Assembly: GCF_003201355.1 (NCBI RefSeq)
Contig: NZ_QICL01000011.1
Coordinates: forward strand, 62,001-126,000
Reading direction: 5' to 3'
Length of the DNA stretch: 64,000 nt
Origin: Indolivaga alginatilytica
Lineage (GTDB): Bacteria; Bacteroidota; Bacteroidia; Bacteroidales; Dysgonomonadaceae
Translations under genes and position numbers: made by a program
Shown: positions 35,019-43,833 of the stretch, piece after piece
Numbering within the stretch: the first letter of the stretch is position 1
Layout of the letters: each line of letters starts with the position of its first letter
Notes under the pieces: generated by a model
What the model saw: the letters and a program-made list of their open reading frames with translations, nothing else
Told to the model about the DNA's origin: nothing
Database searches by the model: none

Positions 35019-35921
35019 ATGGTTTCAGTAATTATACCCAATTATAATCATGAAAAATATCTTCAGCATCGGATTGATTCGGTGTTGAATCAAACATATC
35101 AGGATTTTGAGCTTATTATTTTGGATGATAAATCAAAAGATAGTAGTATTGAGATTATAGAAAAATACAGGAATCACCCTAAAGTTTCTCATGTTGTTTA
35201 TAATGAGGTTAATAGCGGAACAACCTTTAAACAATGGAAAAAAGGAATAGAATTAGCCCAAGGTGAATATATTTGGATTGCTGAAAGTGATGATTATGCA
35301 GACGTTACTTTTCTGGAGAAGATAATTTCTTTAATAGAGAAAAATAATTCGGTACTTTGTTTTTCCCAATCTTATGTAATTGATGAATACGACACTATTA
35401 AGCGAAAGAGAGATGAAGTCTTAAAAACGGACTTTTGTAACCTTGATTATTTTCTTTCCAATAATTTACTTTATGGAAATGTAATTTACAATGCCAGTAT
35501 GGTTGTATTCCGTAAAGATGCAATTGAAGAATCTATCTGGGAAGAATTAACAAAACTGACTTATTGCGGAGATTGGTTGTTCTGGGCAAAACTGGCAATG
35601 AATACCAGAGGAACTGTATCTGAAGTAAAAGAATATTTAAATTATTTTCGAAATCATAGCTCGAATGTTTCTAATCGGTCGGAAGTGAATGGCTTAACTT
35701 TTCTGGAAGGTTTTCCTATTTCTAAAATGATAGCTAAGAGGCAAGGTATTAAATCAGATAAACAATTTAGGGAAAAATGGTTCGCAGAATGGCAGCATTA
35801 CAGATTGTATTATTTACTATCTAAAAAAACAAATTTAAAAATTCTTCTCTTATTTTTAAGGCAGCAACCTATAATCGCATTTTATGAATTTAAACGATTA
35901 TTTTTGAGATTATTCAAATAA
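35019..35921 (+). CDS. GT2 family glycosyltransferase
   Basis: A 300-residue GT2 enzyme: MVSVIIPNYNHEKYLQHRID, FELIILDDKSKDSSIEIIEKY, the W-rich GEYIWIAESDDYAD with its SDD metal-binding motif (about residues 84-97), and a variable C-terminal half. The stop overlaps the next start by one base (TAATG), so translation is coupled. It carries a basic, aromatic C-terminal region that may associate with the membrane surface. Confidence 0.88.
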   Translation: MVSVIIPNYNHEKYLQHRIDSVLNQTYQDFELIILDDKSKDSSIEIIEKYRNHPKVSHVVYNEVNSGTTFKQWKKGIELAQGEYIWIAESDDYADVTFLEKIISLIEKNNSVLCFSQSYVIDEYDTIKRKRDEVLKTDFCNLDYFLSNNLLYGNVIYNASMVVFRKDAIEESIWEELTKLTYCGDWLFWAKLAMNTRGTVSEVKEYLNYFRNHSSNVSNRSEVNGLTFLEGFPISKMIAKRQGIKSDKQFREKWFAEWQHYRLYYLLSKKTNLKILLLFLRQQPIIAFYEFKRLFLRLFK

Positions 35922-36907
35922 TGAGTATAAAATATCCATATACGGTTTCAGTTCTTATGCCTGCATATAATGCTGCGGAGTATATCGGAGAGGCTATTGA
36001 TAGTATTCTGGAGCAGACATTTAAAAATTTTGAATTTTTAATAATAGATGACGGTTCAACGGACTCTACAGCTGATATTATTGAGCAATTTAATGATACC
36101 CGGATAAAATTAATTCGTAATGAAGGGAATAAAGGACTGATTTACTCCTTAAATTATGGATTAGATATTGCTCAGGGAAAATATATTGCCCGTATGGATG
36201 CTGACGACATAGCTTTCAATACGAGATTGGAGAAGCAGGTAGAATTTTTAGAGAATAATCCCGATATATCGATTCTTGGAACGGCTTTTGTTTTTATGGG
36301 CACTTCGTATGAGATACACCATCCCAATTATAATGATGAAATACGTATTAAATTATTAGACGATGTTGTTTTTGCTCATCCGACAGTAATGATGCGTAGG
36401 GATGTTATCAATTTGAATAATATAAGGTATAATGCTGACTATACATACATAGAGGATTATCGTTTTTGGGTAGAAGCTGCCATTAAGAATGTGAAAATGG
36501 CAAATTTAGAGGAAGTATTACTGCAATACCGACAACACCCAAACCAAGTTACGAGTCAAAGGGCTCAAGAGCAGTTAGAAACAAAGCAGAGAATAAAATT
36601 AGAATATTTATCCCACTATTTTGGAGAGAATTTAACTTCTGATGAACTGATTTCTGTAAATAGATGTTTTGATATTGATTTACCTTCGAAAATATTGATT
36701 CTGGATAAGTTAAGCAAAACTAATAGGCGGCTCAATCTGTTTTATAAGAAATGTTTTGATCAATATATTGATATAATTATTTATCGGAATGTGCCTCGGG
36801 ATCGATTTATCTCTCTCGGAGAATTGTTAAGAGTGATAAGGAATAATGTATCTTTGAGGTTTATAAATGTTTTATTGAAAATCAATATAAAGAAATTACT
36901 AAGATAA
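35921..36907 (+). CDS. GT2 family glycosyltransferase
   Basis: A 328-residue GT2 enzyme with YTVSVLMPAYNAAEYIGEAI, FEFLIIDDGSTDSTADIIEQ, and the metal-binding GKYIARMDADDIAF (about residues 86-99), then FAHPTVMMRRDV and EDYRFWVEAA, a pattern common in capsule and O-antigen loci. It is the last gene of the more AT-rich first half of the locus; interspersed repeat copy 3 begins 4 bases after its stop codon. Confidence 0.88.
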   Translation: MSIKYPYTVSVLMPAYNAAEYIGEAIDSILEQTFKNFEFLIIDDGSTDSTADIIEQFNDTRIKLIRNEGNKGLIYSLNYGLDIAQGKYIARMDADDIAFNTRLEKQVEFLENNPDISILGTAFVFMGTSYEIHHPNYNDEIRIKLLDDVVFAHPTVMMRRDVINLNNIRYNADYTYIEDYRFWVEAAIKNVKMANLEEVLLQYRQHPNQVTSQRAQEQLETKQRIKLEYLSHYFGENLTSDELISVNRCFDIDLPSKILILDKLSKTNRRLNLFYKKCFDQYIDIIIYRNVPRDRFISLGELLRVIRNNVSLRFINVLLKINIKKLLR

Positions 36908-36910
36908 TTT

Positions 36911-36950
36911 AAGGTCGAAGGCCTTTTTATGGCTTTGGCAACTATAAAAT
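36911..36950 (+). repeat. Interspersed GGTCTSAGACC repeat, copy 3
   Basis: AAGGTCGAAGGCCTTTTTAT followed by GGCTTTGGCAACTATAAAAT. It aligns with copy 6 (minus strand, 59280 down to 59241) over about 38 bases with few differences. It fills the gap between two glycosyltransferase genes, in the same orientation as the upstream gene, and marks where the base composition of the locus changes. Confidence 0.6.
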
Positions 36951-37005
36951 ACCCGGATATAGTTATTTTGATAAAATATCGCATTAAATATTTAACGTCA
37001 CTTAT

Positions 37006-37839
37006 ATGCCTAAGATTTCTCCCGTTATATCTATAATAGTTCCCTGTTACAATCAGGCGGAATATTTACCCGAAACTTTGCAAACGGTTTTGGAGCAAGA
37101 GTATATCGATTGGGAATGTATTATTGTGAATGACGGATCACCCGATAATACGGAAGAAGTTGCATTGGCATGGTGCCGGAAAGATGATCGGTTCAAATAC
37201 CTGAAAAAAGAAAACGGAGGGCTTTCAGATGCCCGAAATTATGGAATTAAACATTCTACAGGTAAATATATACTACCTCTTGATTCGGATGATAAAATAT
37301 CGAAAGATTATACCATCGAAGCAATTGGTATTTTGGAAAAAGACCCGTCCGTAAAACTTGTGTTTTGCAGAGCAAAGCTATTTGGGGTCCAAAATGAGGA
37401 ATGGGATTTATTGCCGTATACATATGATAATATGTTATTTGTGCGTAATTGCATTTATTGTTCCGCCATTTATAAGCGCTCCGATTATGACCTGACAGCA
37501 GGTTATAATGTGAATATGATTTATGGTTGGGAAGATTATGATTTCTGGTTAAGTCTGCTCCGTCGTGAGGATAAAGTGGTGAAACTGGATAAATTTCATT
37601 TCTTCTATCGGACAAAAGATGTATCGATGCGTACGTTAATAAATGAAGAGAAAGAGCGTTTCTTAAGGCTTCAAATATTTAAAAATCATATGGATATTTA
37701 TCTGGAATATATCAATCCGATAGAAATGTACAGTGAATTAAAGAGGTATAAACTTATTGAAAATTCATTACAATATAGAATCGGCGGAATCATACTGGCT
37801 CCACTCCGTTATATTCATCAATTATTAAAAAAGAAATAA
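37006..37839 (+). CDS. GT2 family glycosyltransferase
   Basis: A 277-residue GT2 enzyme: SPVISIIVPCYNQAEYLPETLQ, WECIIVNDGSPDNTEEVALAW, NGGLSDARNYGIKHSTGKYI, and LPLDSDDKIS with the DSDD metal-binding motif (about residues 91-100), then YGWEDYDFWLSLL. This subgroup is frequent in polysaccharide loci of Bacteroidetes. Repeat copy 4 begins within its stop codon. Compared with genes before 36.9 kb, its codon use is less extreme in A+T. Confidence 0.88.
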   Translation: MPKISPVISIIVPCYNQAEYLPETLQTVLEQEYIDWECIIVNDGSPDNTEEVALAWCRKDDRFKYLKKENGGLSDARNYGIKHSTGKYILPLDSDDKISKDYTIEAIGILEKDPSVKLVFCRAKLFGVQNEEWDLLPYTYDNMLFVRNCIYCSAIYKRSDYDLTAGYNVNMIYGWEDYDFWLSLLRREDKVVKLDKFHFFYRTKDVSMRTLINEEKERFLRLQIFKNHMDIYLEYINPIEMYSELKRYKLIENSLQYRIGGIILAPLRYIHQLLKKK

Positions 37840-37870
37840 GGTCTCAGACCTTTTTATTGCCACTTAATAT
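37838..37870 (+). repeat. Interspersed GGTCTSAGACC repeat, copy 4
   Basis: AAGGTCTCAGACCTTTTTAT followed by TGCCACTTAATAT. The first two bases belong to the TAA stop codon of the preceding glycosyltransferase. The first 25 bases are identical in plan to copy 6. It separates the GT2 gene from the fucosyltransferase gene. Confidence 0.65.
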
Positions 37871-37878
37871 GTTTTGGT

Positions 37879-38790
37879 ATGGTTTATATAGAACTGAACG
37901 GGCGGATTGGGAACAATCTTTTTCAGATAGCCGCAGGAGCTTCTTATGCTAAGAAATATAACCTGAACTATAGGGTTGTATGTCATGATGGTTATTTTTT
38001 GCCTGAACCTGACAACTGTTATATAAAAGATTATATAAAACAATTTAAAGATAATATCTTAAGGAATATACCTATTCAAGAGGGACGACCTCAGGAAGAG
38101 TGTTTTTATTATTATGATATTGATTTTGTATACAGAGAGATACCGTATCATGAAAATATTCTGCTGTATGGTACTTTTCATTCCTATAAATACTTTGATA
38201 AGGAGTTGGTTAATAGCTTGTTCGAGATTTCGCCAAGTGAAAAGGAATATATTCTGAACAAATACGGAGATATATTATCAGAGGATGTGACCTCCATACA
38301 CGTTCGCAGAGGCGATTATTGTAAACAACCTCATAGGTATGCAGTTGCATCGATGCCTTATTTTAATAAGGCGATAGATTATATAGGGCGTGATAAGAAA
38401 TTTCTGATTATTAGCGATGATATTGAATGGTGTAAAAAGAAATTTAAAGGAGATAATTTTTATTTTAGCGATAACGAAAAGCCGATTATCGATTTATATA
38501 TTCAGATGCTATGCAAGAATAATATTATAAGTAACAGTACTTTCAGTTGGTGGGGAGCGTGGCTGAATCCTAATTCCGATAAAGTGGTGATATACCCTGA
38601 TCCTTGGTATGGAAAAACTTTTAGTAATTATAATACAAAAGATTTAATACCTCTCGATTGGATACGCACGGAAAGTAAGTTGTCGTGGGGATTATATCTT
38701 TTAGCTATAAGCTTGAACTTTAAGGAAAAGGTTCAAAATTTAGCACCCAAATCGTTGAAGGAAAAAGTGAAGAAATTTTTGAAGAGATAA
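37879..38790 (+). CDS. Alpha-1,2-fucosyltransferase, GT11 family
   Basis: A 303-residue GT11 protein. The N-terminal MVYIELNGRIGNNLFQIAAG (family motif 'G.lGNq.fq.a.g') and the donor-binding motif VTSIHVRRGDYCK (H-x-R-R-G-D-Y, about residues 138-150) are diagnostic, followed by FLIISDDIEWCKKKF and the C-terminal NNIISNSTFSWWGAWLN motif. GT11 enzymes transfer L-fucose from GDP-fucose in alpha-1,2 linkage, typically onto galactose. This predicts fucose in the exported glycan, although no GDP-fucose synthesis genes are in the window. Start ATG at 37879 immediately precedes the conserved region. Confidence 0.93.
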   Translation: MVYIELNGRIGNNLFQIAAGASYAKKYNLNYRVVCHDGYFLPEPDNCYIKDYIKQFKDNILRNIPIQEGRPQEECFYYYDIDFVYREIPYHENILLYGTFHSYKYFDKELVNSLFEISPSEKEYILNKYGDILSEDVTSIHVRRGDYCKQPHRYAVASMPYFNKAIDYIGRDKKFLIISDDIEWCKKKFKGDNFYFSDNEKPIIDLYIQMLCKNNIISNSTFSWWGAWLNPNSDKVVIYPDPWYGKTFSNYNTKDLIPLDWIRTESKLSWGLYLLAISLNFKEKVQNLAPKSLKEKVKKFLKR

Positions 38791-38792
38791 GT

Positions 38793-40064
38793 ATGAAAAT
38801 TGTAACGCTAAGCACTAAAGATTCTTTTGGAGGAGCTGCACGTGTTGCATTTCGTCTCCACGAAGAGATTAATAAGAAGGGTATTGAGGATATCCTTTTG
38901 GTTAATAGCAAAAGAACTTCATGTAAAACAGTGCATCTGGCCGAAAATTACCATGATCCGCAAAATCGTATCGTTGGTTTTCTGAATAAATATAAGCTTA
39001 AGCTTCAAGAAAAGAGAAGACGTCTTATTTGGGGAGGCTACCCTGATATGCAAAATAAAATACTCTCGGATATTGCAATTTCGCTATTGAAAAACTCATT
39101 GGATAAATTGGATTTCGATCTGGTTCATATGCATTGGGTAGGGGAGAGTTATGTCGATTTTACGGAATTTTCGAACGTAACGAAGCCTATAATCTGGACA
39201 ATACACGATTGTTTCTCATTTACAGGATTATGTTCGTATTTCGAAGATTGCGACAAATATAAAACACATTGCAATGCTTGTCCTCAATTAGGATCAACTA
39301 AAGAAAAAGACTTAAGCTACAAGGTATTTGAGATGAAGAAGAAGAGGTATTCTTCGCTCCGTTTTCATATTGTAAGCCCAAGCAGGTGGCTTGCGGATGC
39401 AGCTAAAGGTAGCTTGTTGCTAAATAAATATCCTGTAACAGTTATTCCCAATGGTATTGACACTTCTGTTTTTGCTCCCATGAATAAGGAGGAAGCAAAG
39501 AAATCATTATCTTTAGATACAGCAAAGAAGACTATTCTTTTTGGGGGAATATCTGCAATGGCAGATCCCCGAAAAGGCGGAGAGTTGTTGATGGAGAGTT
39601 TAAAAATATTGTCGGGAATGTATTCCGAAGATGAAGTAGAATTGCTTATATTCGGGTCAGAGAAGCGTGATGATTATCAGTTTAACTTTCCTGCCAAGTT
39701 TTTAGGATATGTAAGTGGAGAAGCCGACTTAGCTTTGGCATACAATGCAGCGGATGTTGCAATTGTACCGTCTACACACGAAAATTTTCCGAATACGATT
39801 CTTGAAAGTTTATCTTGTGGAACGCCTGTTGTGGCATTTAATATCGGAGGAAATCCCGATATGATCGACCATCATCAGAATGGGTATTTAGCAAAGCCTT
39901 ATGATACAGGTGATTTGACGGTTGGTATTGTTTATTGTCTTAGTCATAACGAAGATAACAGTCTTAGTTATAATGCCCGGAAAAAAGTATTGGATAACTT
40001 CAGGATAGAAGATATCGCCAATCGATATATAGAATTGTACAAAGAAATTTTAGCCAATGAATAA
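38793..40064 (+). CDS. GT4 family glycosyltransferase, copy B
   Basis: A 423-residue GT-B enzyme. N-terminus MKIVTLSTKDSFGGAARVAF, then VHMHWVGESYVDF, IIWTIHDCFSFTGLCSYFEDC with several cysteines (a CxxC pair follows at NACPQLG), SPSRWLADAA, VIPNGIDTSVFAP, and the C-terminal E-x7-E region PSTHENFPNTILESLSCGTP. It is the paralogue in plan of the gene at 31275-32498. It starts 2 bases after the fucosyltransferase stop and overlaps the methyltransferase by 8 bases (ATGAATAA). Confidence 0.9.
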   Translation: MKIVTLSTKDSFGGAARVAFRLHEEINKKGIEDILLVNSKRTSCKTVHLAENYHDPQNRIVGFLNKYKLKLQEKRRRLIWGGYPDMQNKILSDIAISLLKNSLDKLDFDLVHMHWVGESYVDFTEFSNVTKPIIWTIHDCFSFTGLCSYFEDCDKYKTHCNACPQLGSTKEKDLSYKVFEMKKKRYSSLRFHIVSPSRWLADAAKGSLLLNKYPVTVIPNGIDTSVFAPMNKEEAKKSLSLDTAKKTILFGGISAMADPRKGGELLMESLKILSGMYSEDEVELLIFGSEKRDDYQFNFPAKFLGYVSGEADLALAYNAADVAIVPSTHENFPNTILESLSCGTPVVAFNIGGNPDMIDHHQNGYLAKPYDTGDLTVGIVYCLSHNEDNSLSYNARKKVLDNFRIEDIANRYIELYKEILANE

Positions 40065-40899
40065 CAAAAAATGTCTTATTTGTGGAGGCGAAAGCATAAA
40101 ATTGTTTTCGGCAAAAGTGTTACATAAATACGATGTCGATTATCATAGATGCACTTGTTGCGGTTTCATTCAGTCCGATACTCCGTATTGGTTGGACGAA
40201 GCTTATAGCGATGCCATTACCTCTATGGATATTGGCTTGATATATCGTAATCTGGTATATTCGTCAGCAGTGGAGAATGTAATAAAAAGTTCGTTCGACT
40301 ATACTAAAAAATTTCTTGATTATGCAGGTGGCTACGGAATGTATGTCCGTTTGATGCGTGATAAAGGATTTGATTTTTATTGGGACGATAAATATTGTGA
40401 TAATCTGTTTGCCAAGTATTTTACATTGGAGGAATTGGAGCCGTCACCTAAATTTGAGGCTGTTACCGCTTTCGAGATTTTTGAACATTTAGCAAATCCT
40501 TTGGAGGAAATAGAGAAACTATTCACTTATTCGGATTCTATCATTTTTTCGACCGAATTAGTCCCCGATAAAGAAGTCGCAAGTACTAACGATTGGTGGT
40601 ATTTTGCTCCCGAGGGAGGTCAGCATGTCAGTTTCTACACCAAACAGGCATTTGAAGTTATTGCGGGTAAATTCTCCTGTAATTTTTACTCTAATGGAAA
40701 AGACCTTCATATTCTGACTAAAAAGACATTGAAAAAGAATCCATTGGATTATACACGAACTTTCTGGGATAAAGTAGCCGATCGTTTGATTGGTATATTA
40801 CGCAGAAGTAAAAGTAATGCTCCTGCTGCCGTAAATTTAGGTAGTAAGATTCCTCAGGATGTGCAATATATACGTAAAATTGTTCATAAAGAAGATTAA
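40057..40899 (+). CDS. Class I SAM methyltransferase with N-terminal zinc-finger-like motif
   Basis: A 280-residue protein of the Methyltransf_23 type. An N-terminal four-cysteine motif (CLICGG...CTCCGF, about residues 6-37) is followed by the SAM-binding FLDYAGGYGMYVRLMRDKGF (about 93-112) and AFEIFEHLANPLEEI, which is where this family has the post-II motif. The usual GxGxG is AGGYG here. Such proteins methylate sugars or act in polysaccharide synthesis. It overlaps the preceding GT4 gene and is followed directly by repeat copy 5. Substrate unknown. Confidence 0.82.
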   Translation: MNNKKCLICGGESIKLFSAKVLHKYDVDYHRCTCCGFIQSDTPYWLDEAYSDAITSMDIGLIYRNLVYSSAVENVIKSSFDYTKKFLDYAGGYGMYVRLMRDKGFDFYWDDKYCDNLFAKYFTLEELEPSPKFEAVTAFEIFEHLANPLEEIEKLFTYSDSIIFSTELVPDKEVASTNDWWYFAPEGGQHVSFYTKQAFEVIAGKFSCNFYSNGKDLHILTKKTLKKNPLDYTRTFWDKVADRLIGILRRSKSNAPAAVNLGSKIPQDVQYIRKIVHKED

Positions 40900-40911
40900 A
40901 GGTCTCAGGCT
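40899..40911 (+). repeat. Interspersed GGTCTSAGACC repeat, copy 5 (truncated)
   Basis: AAAGGTCTCAGGC retains the left part of the repeat core and begins at the last base of the methyltransferase stop codon. It is cut short by the next gene's ATG at 40912. The weakest of the six copies; included because of its identical position relative to a stop codon. Confidence 0.4.
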
Positions 40912-42066
40912 ATGAAAGTATTATACGATCATCAGATATTTGAACATCAACGTATAGGCGGTGTATCTCGCTATTTCGCTGAGATTATCAGGCACTTGCC
41001 TGCTGGTGTTGAAGCTGATGTATCTGTACAGTATGCTTTCAATGAATATCTGAAAGGTTTGAATATCCCTTTTGAGTGGAAAGATCAGTTAATTTCTTAT
41101 TATTCTTTTCTTCCGAAAATAAATTTTAAAGGTAAAAAAAGACTGTATTCGTTTTTACAAGAGAGGTTTCCTGAGAAATATCCTGATTTTTATAAGATTA
41201 ATGAAGCAAGAACCATTGATAAGCTCAAAAAAGGAGATTTCGATGTTTTTCATCCGACTTTCTTTGGCGATTATTATCTCGATCACTTAAATGGTAAGCC
41301 TTATGTGCTGACTGTACATGATATGATTATCGAGTTATATCCCGAATTTATAAATAGTCCGCAATTTATTAAACGAAAGAAGAAGCTGGTCGATAATGCA
41401 GCTCATATAATTGCAGTCTCGGAAAATACAAAACGAGACATTATAGACGTATTCGGAACTTCAGCCGATAAAATATCGGTGACATATCATGCCTCGTCTT
41501 TGGTTGACGGAGGTCATAAACCCGAAAATTTGCCGAAGAAATATCTGCTGTATGTAGGGGACAGGCGTTTGGGGTATAAGAATTTCAGTTTTTTCATTGC
41601 AGCTATACAGCCGATCTTGTTGGAAAACAAAGAATTGTGTGTTGTTTGTACAGGCGATCATTTTACTTCGGAGGAGAACAAATACTTTGAAGCATTGGGG
41701 ATAAAAGACCAGCTCAAAATTATATTTGTGAATGATACGCAACTATTTGGATTGTATAAATCTGCTGAAATGTTTATATATCCATCTTATTATGAGGGTT
41801 TTGGTATTCCGATTTTGGAAGCATTCCAAGCTCAATGCCCTGTCGTTTTAAGTAATGAGAGTTGTTTTCCCGAAGTTGCAAGAGATGCGGGTGTTTATTT
41901 TGACTCTAAATCGCCCGCCCGGTTAAGACAAGCAGTGTCGAGCTTGTTGAACAACAAAGAATTGAGGCACGATATGATAAATAAAGGCACGCAACGCTTA
42001 CAAAATTTCTCTTGGGAAAAGAGTGCTTTGCAGACTGTCGAAATATATAAGGAAGTACTTAGATGA
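40912..42066 (+). CDS. GT4 family glycosyltransferase
   Basis: A 384-residue GT4 enzyme of the mannosyltransferase-like kind. N-terminus MKVLYDHQIFEHQRIGGVSRYF, then VLTVHDMIIELYPEF, HIIAVSENTKRDIIDVFG, LLYVGDRRLGYKNFSFFIAAI, and the E-x7-E motif in PSYYEGFGIPILEAFQAQCPV. This layout is typical of WbaZ/WcaI-type mannosyl- or glucosyltransferases. It ends with an ATGA overlap with the next gene. Confidence 0.9.
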   Translation: MKVLYDHQIFEHQRIGGVSRYFAEIIRHLPAGVEADVSVQYAFNEYLKGLNIPFEWKDQLISYYSFLPKINFKGKKRLYSFLQERFPEKYPDFYKINEARTIDKLKKGDFDVFHPTFFGDYYLDHLNGKPYVLTVHDMIIELYPEFINSPQFIKRKKKLVDNAAHIIAVSENTKRDIIDVFGTSADKISVTYHASSLVDGGHKPENLPKKYLLYVGDRRLGYKNFSFFIAAIQPILLENKELCVVCTGDHFTSEENKYFEALGIKDQLKIIFVNDTQLFGLYKSAEMFIYPSYYEGFGIPILEAFQAQCPVVLSNESCFPEVARDAGVYFDSKSPARLRQAVSSLLNNKELRHDMINKGTQRLQNFSWEKSALQTVEIYKEVLR

Positions 42067-42878
42067 AGAAAGTATCCATAATAACCATATCGTACAACAA
42101 TGCGAAAGGATTGCTGCGTACGATTGAAAGTGTAGTTGGGCAAACGTATACCGACTACGAATATATTGTTATAGATGGAGGTTCTACGGACGAAAGTAGA
42201 GAGATAATAAACTCTTTTTCGGATAAGATAACCTATTGGGTAAGTGAACCCGATAATGGCGTATACAATGCCATGAATAAAGGTATTGCGGTTGCTAAAG
42301 GCGAGTATCTTCATTTTCTTAATTCGGGTGACAGCTACGCCTCGGAAGATGTTTTGCAGAAAACATTTTCGAGAGAATATATAGAACCTCTGCTTAGAGG
42401 TATTCAAATATGCGATTATGGTACTCACCAAATTAAATGGGAGAATCTGGGTAATCGTCAAGTGACTCTATATGATATGTTTGTAAATACGATGTTGCAT
42501 CAGGCTACATTTATCAGACGCGATATGTTTGAGAAATACGGACTATACGATGAGACTCTGAAAATAGTATCGGATTGGAAATTTTTCTTTCTAACAATAT
42601 TGGGTGGAGAACATACAGCTTTCCTCGATCTGGATGTTGTTATCTTCGAAATGGAAGGTATCAGTACCAATAAAACACACGGAGAATACCATTTAGAAGA
42701 ACGCAGGCAAGTTATAAAAGAGCTGATGCCTCATAATCTGTTAACAGATTACGAAAGACTTCGAATGTTGGAACAGGAGGCTTATATTCCTAAATTTATA
42801 AAGTCAAACAGATTGATTTATTGTTCTTTCAGAGTGTTATACAAACTATTTAAACCTATAAAAATACACCTTTTATGA
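42063..42878 (+). CDS. GT2 family glycosyltransferase (YWVSEPDNG type)
   Basis: A 271-residue GT2 enzyme: VSIITISYNNAKGLLRTIESV, YIVIDGGSTDESREII, ITYWVSEPDNGVYNAMNKGI, HFLNSGDSYASEDVL, LHQATFIRRDMFEKYGLYDE and KIVSDWKFF. These are the same landmarks as in the first domain of the 32495 gene and the 44712 gene, making three related enzymes in one locus. Both ends overlap neighbours as ATGA, indicating strict translational coupling. Confidence 0.9.
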   Translation: MKKVSIITISYNNAKGLLRTIESVVGQTYTDYEYIVIDGGSTDESREIINSFSDKITYWVSEPDNGVYNAMNKGIAVAKGEYLHFLNSGDSYASEDVLQKTFSREYIEPLLRGIQICDYGTHQIKWENLGNRQVTLYDMFVNTMLHQATFIRRDMFEKYGLYDETLKIVSDWKFFFLTILGGEHTAFLDLDVVIFEMEGISTNKTHGEYHLEERRQVIKELMPHNLLTDYERLRMLEQEAYIPKFIKSNRLIYCSFRVLYKLFKPIKIHLL

Positions 42879-43798
42879 CTCTAGCACCAATCGTTTTGTT
42901 TGTTTATAATAGACCTAAACATACAGAGCAAACGTTAATCGCTTTGATGAAGAACGATTTATCGAAAGATAGTATATTGTATATATATGCAGATGGTCCT
43001 AAAGCGGATGCCTCGGAAGATGATTTAAAGAAAATAGCAGAAGTCAGGGCTTTAATCAAATCACAGCAATGGTGCGGAGAAGTCCACATAATAGAGTCGG
43101 ACCGTAATAAAGGATTAGCCGATTCTATCGTAAAAGGAGTTACCGAAACGGTAGATAAATACGGAAAAGTTATTGTTGTGGAAGATGACATTGAAACCAG
43201 TGTAGGCTTTCTGACATACATGAACGATGCTTTGAATTTGCACGAGAACAACGAGAAAATAATGTCTGTTGCAGGATTTATGTTTCCTATAGATTCGGAA
43301 GGATTGCCTCATACCTTTTGTTTTGATGCAGGTACTTGCTGGGGATGGGCTACTTGGAAACGTGCATGGAAATATTTCGACGTTGATATTGAGCGTATAT
43401 ATAACCGGTTGGAAAATGAAAATGTGGACTGGCGTAAATTCAACGCTTTACAGGGAACATCTTATCAGGAGCAATTGATGTATAATGTAAGGGGCACACT
43501 CAAAACATGGGCTGTAAAATGGCAGGCAGCAATTTACCTGAATAAGGGAACTGCTTTGCATCCGCGTCAAAGCTTAGTGAAAAATCTGGGATTTGACGGG
43601 TCGGGCATGAATTGCGATGATAATGAAGTGTATCGTAATATGTTAATAGCAGATTATATAAAAGTTGAGCCTCTAAAGAACATGTATAGCAAAGAAGCTC
43701 ACAAAAGGCTGAAAGAGTATTTTCAAACGCCTACGGACAGATTGTATCGGCTGAAACGAATTGTATGGAGAATACAACGGGCAATAAAGCATAAGTGA
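42875..43798 (+). CDS. Glycosyltransferase (APIVLFVYNRP type), copy B
   Basis: A 307-residue paralogue of the 30343 gene: APIVLFVYNRPKHTEQTLIAL, LYIYADGPKADASEDDL, WCGEVHIIESDRNKGLADSI, the acidic VVEDDIETSVGFLTYMN motif, CWGWATWKRAWK and KTWAVKWQAAIYLNKG. Conservation runs end to end, so a cassette duplication or recruitment of related genes is likely. It overlaps the previous gene as ATGA; 35 bases separate it from the next start. Confidence 0.82.
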   Translation: MTLAPIVLFVYNRPKHTEQTLIALMKNDLSKDSILYIYADGPKADASEDDLKKIAEVRALIKSQQWCGEVHIIESDRNKGLADSIVKGVTETVDKYGKVIVVEDDIETSVGFLTYMNDALNLHENNEKIMSVAGFMFPIDSEGLPHTFCFDAGTCWGWATWKRAWKYFDVDIERIYNRLENENVDWRKFNALQGTSYQEQLMYNVRGTLKTWAVKWQAAIYLNKGTALHPRQSLVKNLGFDGSGMNCDDNEVYRNMLIADYIKVEPLKNMYSKEAHKRLKEYFQTPTDRLYRLKRIVWRIQRAIKHK

Positions 43799-43833
43799 GA
43801 ATCATAAACATGACTTGAATATTGTATATCAGA

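Noticed and set aside
36911-36925. Repeat cores explained simply as intrinsic terminators
   Set aside because: Partly possible, since the core plus T-run could terminate, but conservation continues through the distal half and copy 1 lies in a 5' region, which a terminator does not explain.
38720-38911. Minus-strand open frames within the glycosyltransferase genes
   Set aside because: They are mirror frames of well-supported plus-strand genes with no family resemblance.
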